The notes beneath the pieces were generated by a model that was not told where the DNA came from, searched no databases, and worked only from the letters and a program-made list of their open reading frames with translations. A stretch of 5,292 nt of DNA, taken from assembly GCA_021160865.1 (NCBI GenBank), contig JAGHBS010000167.1:1-5292 (forward strand). Reading direction: 5' to 3'. This document shows positions 1-5,292 of this stretch, piece after piece. The DNA is from Planctomycetota bacterium. GTDB taxonomy: Bacteria > Planctomycetota > Phycisphaerae > SM23-33. The translations under genes and the position numbers were made by a program. Each line of letters starts with the position of its first letter. The first letter of the stretch is position 1.

Positions 1-484
1 TTGGAAGTGAATCTATTGCTTTCTGAATATCCTTACCCGGTTCTACAACTACTATCTTCGATGTCGTAATAGTCCAGATTTTATGGTCCTGTTCATAAGG
101 ACCCATTGATGGTTTGTGGTTAAATATCTCAACCTCTACATCCCATGTTGAAACCATATTGGGAACTTGCCATTTGAAAGAAGTTCTCTTTGCGTTATCC
201 TCTTTGTATGTTTTTAAAACTTTTGTCCCAAGCATAACCTTCCAGACGAATGTACAGCCGTTATTTGCGCTCGCAGTGAAAGTGATGACATCGCCTGGCT
301 GAACCTTGTATATAAGGTCTTGCGGATTATGTTTCTGCTCAGTATGCCCGCCGGACGAAGACCACGATACAATAGAGGGCTTTGCATAGGCAATAGATGC
401 CATGCTTGATATGACTAACAAGAAGACGAATGTAAAAAGTGTATTCATAATGCCCCACAACTTGCTTCTAATCTTTGCTCCCAT
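1..484 (-). CDS. Exported PKD-like/beta-helix protein, C-terminus beyond window
   Basis: This is the N-terminal 161 residues of a third family member; the frame is open to the left edge. The ATG at 484 is chosen because AAGGAG (493-498) lies 8 bases upstream. An in-frame ATG at 490 is only 2 bases from that site, and another at 458 has no good site. Residues 1-34 form a signal peptide (basic start, hydrophobic TLFTFVFLLVI core, AYA before K35). Residues 35-142 are the family's PKD/Ig-like domain: SSGGHT, NPQDLIY, QPGDVITFT, then FVWKV and TWDVEVE strands. It is more diverged than the two upstream copies. Residues 145-161 read VVVEPGKDIQKAIDSLP, which resembles the first coil of pectate-lyase-like right-handed beta-helix proteins. 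The LamG-like domain and TETDPWGR linker of the upstream paralogues are absent. Location is inferred to be extracellular or cell-surface; function is unknown. The signal peptide and shared domain are well supported, the beta-helix body less so because only its start is visible. Confidence 0.85.
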   Translation of the reverse strand, partial: MGAKIRSKLWGIMNTLFTFVFLLVISSMASIAYAKPSIVSWSSSGGHTEQKHNPQDLIYKVQPGDVITFTASANNGCTFVWKVMLGTKVLKTYKEDNAKRTSFKWQVPNMVSTWDVEVEIFNHKPSMGPYEQDHKIWTITTSKIVVVEPGKDIQKAIDSLP

Positions 485-492
485 AGCCATAT

Positions 493-498
493 CTCCTT
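493..498 (-). promoter_or_regulatory. Ribosome binding site of the third gene
   Basis: AAGGAG on the minus strand lies 8 bases before the ATG at 484 but only 2 bases before the in-frame ATG at 490. It therefore favours the downstream methionine as the real start. Confidence 0.75.
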
Positions 499-525
499 GT
501 ATTTGTTCTTTCCTTCCGAGCAAAA

Positions 526-538
526 CTGTAAATTACAG
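526..538. repeat. 13-base perfect palindrome upstream of the third gene
   Basis: CTGTAA-A-TTACAG is a perfect inverted repeat with a single central base. It sits about 40 bases before the start at 484, inside the 134-base gap between the second and third genes. The position would suit a dimeric regulator's operator. However, the region is AT-rich and short AT palindromes arise readily by chance, so the regulatory reading is only a guess. No U-tract follows it, so it is not a terminator. Confidence 0.3.
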
Positions 539-618
539 ATTATTTTCGAAATCTTTTTGACAGTGAAATTTCTCCATTCCCGCATTTTAGGGTGCTACAA
601 ATGTTAGCAAAATCTCTT

Positions 619-2811
619 TTACTGTTTTATTTTCCCTGCATGACCCGCCTTTTTTAGCTGTGCCTCTGTGACAGTCTTGCCGTCCAGGACCGCAACAATT
701 GTATAGGTCGGCTTGTTCGGATCAGGGCGATACCATTCAGGCGAAGGGTTCACGCCGGTGATGACCTTTCTGATAACCCTTCTGCCACGAGGGATTTCGA
801 CGATAATAGTGTAAGTAAATTGCTTTACACCGTGGTTATCTTTGACGAAGTCGGTTAGCAGCAGTGTATTTTTAGTATCTTTTGGTAGTGGTGTATGTCC
901 ATCAGTGCCGGTGAACGTATATCGTTTGGTCGTGTAGGAAATTTTGCGAGGGATGACGCTCTCGTGGAGATATTCACTCGTTCCGCCCCCGTGAGGCTGG
1001 AATTCCTGGCAGTTCTCAGCAGGGAAGTTGAAATCGTCCACTTCGTTGCGGATAGAAACTTTTGCACCAGCGACGGGCTTACCCCGTCGGTCAACCACGC
1101 GAACATCAAGGTAATACTTTGGTGCGACCCCGGCGCCGCCGAAGGCTTTGAGTGCGCCAAACTTGCAATTGACCAATCCGAGGACACCTGGCTTGCTTCC
1201 CTTGCCAGTGGCCTTTATCTGGCTTTGACTAAAATCGGAATTATAGACATTCAATCGAGTCGTATCGCCGTGAAGGACAAATTCTGTTATGATCCTTTTA
1301 TCATTTTCACCAGTCAGCATTAATCGGTTGATTCGCCAGTTTCCATACGCCATTGCCGGGATAGCAATTTTGACCGTACCCCGCCTTGTTATTAATCGAG
1401 TGCTATTTAGTACCAAGCTGAATGGCTGATCGATAATGATTTTTCCTGCAGTTATGTTGCCATCATCTATGACTAAAGTACCACCACGCTCTACGGCAAA
1501 TGTTTTATCAGCAGGTTCGATATTCAGCGATGCATTTTTCAGAAGCAAATCTGCCCCGCCGGCAACGGTAAGGGAGACTTTGGAAACCACCTCTCTGGCG
1601 GCTGGGTTATAGGCAAAGGTGGATGGTTTATTAATCGTCTGGCAAATCTGTTTGAGTGTGGTGGCTTGGCCAGTAATGATGATGGATTTATCCTTGAGCA
1701 GTTTTGCTGGTTCAGTCGGGAACAGGTATTTACCCTCATAGACCTCCACGCCGTCGACGTAAAGGGTGTCCTTGGGATAACGGTCGGGCTGGTATCTTGA
1801 TAAGCCAATATATATCGACGTGTCCTCTTTCCAGGTTTGTCGAGCCGTTTTGCCCCTGAAGCGGAATTGGCCATCAATATAGCAATACAGCCGATTATCA
1901 GGTGTACGGATAATTCTTACCTCGTGCCAGTTTTTATCGACGGGGAATTTTTCATCGCGATCGAACTTGCTACCGCCAACCCGGAAGGCCTGAAAACCGT
2001 CGCAAGCCACACCGTACCAGAATGGATAAAGATAGTATCCATTATTGTGGGCGTAATAGAATCGCAAATTGGTCTTTCCGCCCTTCATTACCGTCTTACC
2101 ATTGGGGAAGCGGAATCGAAGTTTCCACGTGCCGAACTCGATTTGCGACTTGTTCCGCAGGAAGGTCAGCAGTTGCCTGGGATAATTCGGCTCTGGGGCT
2201 ATAGAGGTGGCTTGGACGAAGCAAGATGAGACGTCTAATTTTTTGAGTTTTTCATACCAGGGTCCGTATCCTCTGCCCCACTTTCCACCTGGAAGGAATC
2301 TCCATAGTTCTTGCCAGGGTCGCCACTTGGCCGAGATAGCCGTGGTGTTCCATTCGGGCAGTTTTCTGCCCCAAGGATCGGTCTCGGTACGCTTGGCATA
2401 TTTTTTATCGGTGAAGTAGTCGAAAAGCGTCGGGGCTTCTTCCTTGCTCAGAGTCGAGATAACCCATTCAGCATGGGCTACGCCATCCTTACTGATGGCT
2501 TGAACGTGTATTTCCCAGATGCCCTTTTCATTGGGCACAGTGAAGTGAAAGGAATTGCCCTTCGCTTTTTTTTGTACCTTTTTATTAACTTGCCAGATGT
2601 ATTTCTTCACCCCCTCTGCCTTGACAGTAAAGGTTATCTTATCGCCACCCTTGACCAGGTACATCCTATCCTGCGGGCCGTCTTTGTTTTTCGTATGCCC
2701 ACCAGCGGATAAAACTTCCTTTATTACCGGCTTAGCCCATGCAACTTGCGCTGACGAGAAGAGAGATACCACCCAAAAAGTAATTACCACCAATGCTGTT
2801 ATCTTTTTCAT
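619..2811 (-). CDS. Exported modular beta protein: PKD-like, LamG-like, beta-helix-like, transthyretin-like
   Basis: A complete 730-residue protein; ATG at 2811, TAA at 619-621, with AAAGGA 7 bases upstream of the start. Residues 1-26 are a signal peptide (MKK, hydrophobic core, AWA before K27). Residues 27-121 are the PKD/Ig-like domain (GGHT, GPQDRMYLV, GGDKITFTV, YIWQVN, GIWEIHVQAI, AHAEWVIST). A linker containing FDYFTD and TETDPWGR leads to a Trp/Gly-rich insert at about 163-185. Residues about 196-365 resemble a LamG/concanavalin A-like sandwich (GTWKLRFRF, WHEVRIIRTPDNRLYCYIDG, LYVDGVEVY). Residues about 375-410 are an adaptor. Residues 410-556 have spaced hydrophobic strands typical of a beta-helix (LTVAGGADLLLKNASLNI, GGTLVIDDGNIT). 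Residues 565-715 form a transthyretin/CarboxypepD_reg-like domain (YYLDVRVVDRRGKPVAGAKVSI) with TGTDGHTPLP and NPSPEWYR. There is no lipobox, C-terminal membrane segment, LPXTG or PEP-CTERM signal, so it is probably secreted or non-covalently attached. It lies 24 bases after its paralogue, probably in one operon. No catalytic residues are recognised; a binding or structural role is an inference. Confidence 0.9.
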   Translation of the reverse strand: MKKITALVVITFWVVSLFSSAQVAWAKPVIKEVLSAGGHTKNKDGPQDRMYLVKGGDKITFTVKAEGVKKYIWQVNKKVQKKAKGNSFHFTVPNEKGIWEIHVQAISKDGVAHAEWVISTLSKEEAPTLFDYFTDKKYAKRTETDPWGRKLPEWNTTAISAKWRPWQELWRFLPGGKWGRGYGPWYEKLKKLDVSSCFVQATSIAPEPNYPRQLLTFLRNKSQIEFGTWKLRFRFPNGKTVMKGGKTNLRFYYAHNNGYYLYPFWYGVACDGFQAFRVGGSKFDRDEKFPVDKNWHEVRIIRTPDNRLYCYIDGQFRFRGKTARQTWKEDTSIYIGLSRYQPDRYPKDTLYVDGVEVYEGKYLFPTEPAKLLKDKSIIITGQATTLKQICQTINKPSTFAYNPAAREVVSKVSLTVAGGADLLLKNASLNIEPADKTFAVERGGTLVIDDGNITAGKIIIDQPFSLVLNSTRLITRRGTVKIAIPAMAYGNWRINRLMLTGENDKRIITEFVLHGDTTRLNVYNSDFSQSQIKATGKGSKPGVLGLVNCKFGALKAFGGAGVAPKYYLDVRVVDRRGKPVAGAKVSIRNEVDDFNFPAENCQEFQPHGGGTSEYLHESVIPRKISYTTKRYTFTGTDGHTPLPKDTKNTLLLTDFVKDNHGVKQFTYTIIVEIPRGRRVIRKVITGVNPSPEWYRPDPNKPTYTIVAVLDGKTVTEAQLKKAGHAGKIKQ
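2495..2527 (-). repeat. 33-base direct repeat, copy in the second gene
   Basis: These 33 bases are identical to 4865-4897 in the paralogous gene. They encode the KGIWEIHVQA strand of the PKD-like domain, with every synonymous position matching. Flanking homologous sequence is clearly less similar: the 34 bases at 2461-2494 differ from 4831-4864 at 7 positions. Confidence 0.9.
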
Positions 2812-2818
2812 CTTCTTA

Positions 2819-2824
2819 TCCTTT
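2819..2824 (-). promoter_or_regulatory. Ribosome binding site of the second gene
   Basis: AAAGGA on the minus strand lies 7 bases before the ATG at 2811, within the 24-base gap after the stop codon of the first gene. The short gap leaves little room for a promoter, which supports co-transcription. Confidence 0.75.
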
Positions 2825-2835
2825 CTTGTACTCGT

Positions 2836-5178
2836 TTATTTCACCACCACTTTTACTGTCATTGCCTTATCTTTCCCTTCCTGACGATACCAGGAAGCAT
2901 CGGGGTTGATGCCCTTGAGTGATGCTTTCCTGCCGTCAGGAGTAATTACTTCGACGGTATATGTGAACTCTTTCTTGCTGGCTTTATCCTGGACATAATC
3001 GGCAAGTACCCAGAGATTACCATCCTTTTCTGCCGGATAGTTTTGGTTATCTACTTCGTTGATGATTTTGACCTTGGCGCCGGGGATTGTCTTTCCATTT
3101 GCATCAGTTACATCGACTTTGAGATAATACTTTACCACAGCCCTTGCCATATCGGTCGGCACGATAAGCTTAGCAAACTTTGCGTTAACCAGACCGAGCG
3201 TACTTTCAACATAGCTGGGTCTGACGTATCCCTTTATCCGCATTCCTTTGCGAACAACGATGTTTTCTTTGGGTGCATGGATGTCGTAGATATTGAGGTT
3301 CTTGTAATCAACGTCATTCATCATAAAGGTTAGATTCAACGGTGAGTGCTTTCCCTTAAAGGTAAGGTCTCGTATATCGAATCCAATCGTTCGAATGCTT
3401 ATCATCGCCAGCCAGAAGCCCTTGTTGCCTTTGAACTTGTTCTTGAGCGCCTTGGTACGGAACTCCCCCGGGCGAGGCCAGAGATGCTCATAATCTGCTG
3501 TGTCTACCTCATGAATGTTGGTGAACTTCGTGTTGGTAATCTCCACCTGCATCGGGCTAGAGATGAAGAAATAACCGAAGTTGTCTATCGTTGAGTTGTG
3601 AATGAGCAAGGTGCAAAGCCCGTGATACCACAAATTAGTTGTCCAGGGAGTGTATATTGGACTATGCAGCGGGCCTGCATGGTATCCAAAATGCGTGATA
3701 CTGGCCAAACGCCAATTGAAATAATGTTCATTCGTCGTGGTGATTTTGCTGTTATTCATTCGTAAAGTTGCCCCGAACATTACAGCAAAGTCATATTGAC
3801 CGTCCTTCTGGCAATCGAATTTCAGCGTCTCGCCATCTAATACAAGTTCGCTTCCCTCGCTGATGACGAGATTCGTTCTGCATATTGCGGTTTTGGTTTT
3901 GCGATCATACTCAAATAATTTTTTATTCCGTATTCGATTGGATATATCGCGCAGACGAATGTTAGTTCCTTCTACGACAATGCCTTTCTTTATAACAGGC
4001 AGATACATCTGATTGCCCCATCTTTTTACTGTTCTGCGGGACAGGTTAATCGCTATGGGCTTGGGTGGAACGAGGAAATAGGTCGGCGAGCCGAACCTGA
4101 ACCAACGTTCTATTTCCAGCGGCTCCCACCTCTTCCAGACCCAATCATGGATGTATTCCCCATAACGAATACTTCGCGGAAAGAGATAACGATTGCGATA
4201 AACTTCAACCATATCACAGCAAATTACTCCCTCGGGGTTGCGGTCCGGACGGTAATGAGCCAACTTGATGTTTAATGAAGCACATTTCTTGCCCCGCAGC
4301 TCCCTGCCTCGAAATTGGAATGTCCCATCTGTCCACGTGAATAGTCCACCGTCGGGCGTTCGGATAATCTTTACTTCATGCCATATCTTGCGCACCGGCG
4401 ACCAGCCACAGTCGTGATCAATACGATTTACATGCCCCAATCCGGTATAGTTGTGGCTATCCATCGAACGAACGTACCAGAAGGGCGGAATGGTGGGGTC
4501 TTCAGCATCGATGAAGCAGAACCGCAGGTGCGTCCAGCCGCCCCTGCCATCGTAGTGATCAGCCGGTAGGAGAAATTTAAAAATCCACGTACCATATGCA
4601 ATATCAGAAGGCGTGTATATTGTTGAATTGACGTTGCCTTCGTCGTCGGTCGGTCCGGATGAAGCACTCTGCAAGTAGCATCGGCTTGGGTCTGGTGGGG
4701 ATTGATCGGCAACGGTGTACCAATCGATAGGCGTGCGTCCCCATGGATCAGTTTCTGTCCTATTGGTGAACCGACCATCCGTAAAGTATTCGAAAATATC
4801 CGGCGCTTCTTCCTTCGGCAAGGTCGAGACGACCCACTCTGCATGGGCTACACCATCCTTGCCAATGGCTTGAACGTGTATTTCCCAGATGCCCTTTGCC
4901 CGTCGGGGAATTGTCAAGGTAAAGGTATTGCCGTTTATCCCCGATTGTATTTGCTTATTGACTAACCAGACGAACTTATCTGCCCCCTTAGCCTTGACGG
5001 TAAAGATTATCTTGTCGCCTGGTTTGACGAGATACATTCTGTCATGCGGGCCACTTTTATTTTGTGTGTGCCCGCCGGTTGAGGAAATCTCCTTTATCAC
5101 AGGCGGAGCTGCTATGCCTTGGTTTGCACAAATCAACCCCAGTACGATAACCAGTGATACGATCTTTTCTTTCAACAT
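2836..5178 (-). CDS. Exported modular beta protein, first gene of the paralogue array
   Basis: A complete 780-residue protein ending in TAA at 2836-2838. The ATG at 5178 is chosen because GGGAG (5187-5191) is 8 bases upstream; a longer TTG start at 5193 would overlap that site. Residues 1-24 are a signal peptide (MLKEK, VSLVIVLGLI core, GIAA). Residues 25-120 are the PKD/Ig-like domain, very close to that of the next gene (DRMYLVKPGDKI, GIWEIHVQAI, KDGVAHAEWVVST). TETDPWGR marks the linker. Residues about 165-333 are LamG/ConA-like (GTWIFKFLL, WHEVKIIRTPDGGLFTWTDG, MVEVYRNRYLFP). Residues 340-390 are an aromatic-rich stretch (WVWKRWEPLEIERWFRF) specific to this paralogue. Residues about 395-435 form the adaptor (GTNIRLRDISNRIRN..LFEYD). 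Residues about 435-675 are beta-helix-like (NLVISEGSELVLDGETLKF, GATLRMNNSKIT, LLIHNSTIDNFGYFF, VEITNTKFTNI). Residues 682-780 form a transthyretin-like domain (YYLKVDVTDANGKTIPGAKVKI, INPDASWYR), shorter than the downstream copy. No anchor is seen. The role is inferred to be extracellular binding or structure. Confidence 0.9.
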   Translation of the reverse strand: MLKEKIVSLVIVLGLICANQGIAAPPVIKEISSTGGHTQNKSGPHDRMYLVKPGDKIIFTVKAKGADKFVWLVNKQIQSGINGNTFTLTIPRRAKGIWEIHVQAIGKDGVAHAEWVVSTLPKEEAPDIFEYFTDGRFTNRTETDPWGRTPIDWYTVADQSPPDPSRCYLQSASSGPTDDEGNVNSTIYTPSDIAYGTWIFKFLLPADHYDGRGGWTHLRFCFIDAEDPTIPPFWYVRSMDSHNYTGLGHVNRIDHDCGWSPVRKIWHEVKIIRTPDGGLFTWTDGTFQFRGRELRGKKCASLNIKLAHYRPDRNPEGVICCDMVEVYRNRYLFPRSIRYGEYIHDWVWKRWEPLEIERWFRFGSPTYFLVPPKPIAINLSRRTVKRWGNQMYLPVIKKGIVVEGTNIRLRDISNRIRNKKLFEYDRKTKTAICRTNLVISEGSELVLDGETLKFDCQKDGQYDFAVMFGATLRMNNSKITTTNEHYFNWRLASITHFGYHAGPLHSPIYTPWTTNLWYHGLCTLLIHNSTIDNFGYFFISSPMQVEITNTKFTNIHEVDTADYEHLWPRPGEFRTKALKNKFKGNKGFWLAMISIRTIGFDIRDLTFKGKHSPLNLTFMMNDVDYKNLNIYDIHAPKENIVVRKGMRIKGYVRPSYVESTLGLVNAKFAKLIVPTDMARAVVKYYLKVDVTDANGKTIPGAKVKIINEVDNQNYPAEKDGNLWVLADYVQDKASKKEFTYTVEVITPDGRKASLKGINPDASWYRQEGKDKAMTVKVVVK
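4865..4897 (-). repeat. 33-base direct repeat, copy in the first gene
   Basis: This is the partner of 2495-2527, in the same orientation and 2370 bases away. It lies within the most conserved part of the duplicated N-terminal domain. It reflects gene duplication rather than a mobile element, since no inverted termini or target duplications flank it. Confidence 0.9.
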
Positions 5179-5186
5179 CTTTGCCT

Positions 5187-5191
5187 CTCCC
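5187..5191 (-). promoter_or_regulatory. Ribosome binding site of the first gene
   Basis: GGGAG on the minus strand lies 8 bases before the ATG at 5178. An in-frame TTG at 5193-5191 would share a base with this site, so the ATG is preferred and the protein is 780 rather than 785 residues. Confidence 0.75.
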
Positions 5192-5207
5192 AATAGGACT
5201 CTAAAGA

Positions 5208-5227
5208 TAAGTTAGTAAGTTAGTAAG
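5208..5227. repeat. Short tandem repeat in the leader of the first gene
   Basis: On the plus strand TAAG is followed by two perfect TTAGTAAG units, an 8-base period over about 2.5 units. It lies 30 to 50 bases upstream of the start codon at 5178, just before the Shine-Dalgarno site. It is therefore probably in the transcribed leader, or in the promoter if transcription starts close by. Function is unknown. Confidence 0.6.
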
Positions 5228-5292
5228 ACCAGCTTCACTAAAGCATATTCAGATAAACAAAATAGGTTAAGCAATGTTGCGTAGTATAACAA

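Noticed and set aside
114..302. 62-residue plus-strand open frame near the left edge
   Set aside because: It is antisense to the third gene, whose signal peptide and PKD-like domain are clear.
593..609. Possible terminator hairpin TGCTA-loop-TAGCA after the second gene
   Set aside because: The stem is only 5 pairs with a 7-base loop, and in the direction of transcription it is followed by CCCTAAAATG rather than a U-tract.
895..1323. 142-residue open frame on the plus strand opposite the second gene
   Set aside because: It is antisense to a long gene with clear domains and a paralogue. It has no Shine-Dalgarno site and no recognisable protein features, so it is a shadow frame.
1837..2229. 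130-residue open frame on the plus strand
   Set aside because: It is a shadow of the LamG-like region of the second gene, with no support from a ribosome binding site or composition.
4428..4844. 138-residue open frame on the minus strand in another frame of the first gene
   Set aside because: It lies wholly inside the well-supported 780-residue coding region, has low-quality composition and has no independent start signal.
2495..4897. Direct repeat as the ends of a mobile element
   Set aside because: Both copies are inside coding sequence at homologous positions of paralogous genes, without transposase or terminal inverted repeats; gene duplication explains them.
5283..5288. TATACT on the minus strand as a -10 box for the array
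   Set aside because: It matches the bacterial -10 consensus at five of six bases, but any -35 element would lie outside the window, and the organism may be archaeal. It cannot be supported here.

Overview
The window holds three co-oriented genes, all on the minus strand. Each encodes an exported, multi-domain, all-beta protein of a single paralogous family. Reading in the direction of transcription (right to left), they are a 780-residue protein (5178 to 2836), a 730-residue protein (2811 to 619), and the first 161 residues of a third protein (484 to 1) that runs off the left edge. No enzyme with a recognisable catalytic motif, no RNA gene, no transposase and no CRISPR array is visible.

All three start with a signal peptide followed by the same roughly 95-residue PKD/Ig-like beta-sandwich domain, marked by GGHT...P(Q/H)D.(M/I)Y.V..GD.I.FT. 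The two complete proteins then carry a LamG/concanavalin A-like domain, a short adaptor, an irregular parallel beta-helix-like region and a C-terminal transthyretin/carboxypeptidase-regulatory-like domain ending in a (I/V)NP...WYR motif. The third protein lacks the LamG-like domain and passes almost directly into what looks like the first turn of a classical right-handed beta-helix (PGKDIQKAIDSLP). The locus therefore looks like a tandem array of secreted modular proteins with a constant N-terminal domain and different bodies. The likely setting is the cell surface or extracellular matrix, with carbohydrate or polymer binding as the best guess. No ligand or catalytic activity can be read from the sequence.

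The first two genes are 24 bases apart with a Shine-Dalgarno site in the gap and are probably co-transcribed. The third follows after 134 bases and could share the transcript or have its own promoter. All three starts have purine-rich Shine-Dalgarno sites (GGGAG, AAAGGA, AAGGAG) at 7 to 8 bases.

Base composition is moderate. The sequence does not fix the organism. Efficient Shine-Dalgarno use and Sec-type signal peptides fit an uncultivated bacterium (Planctomycetota, Poribacteria or a similar lineage rich in giant secreted beta-proteins), but PKD-like plus beta-helix surface proteins of this style are also common in methanogen-related and methane-oxidising archaea. I leave the domain of life open.
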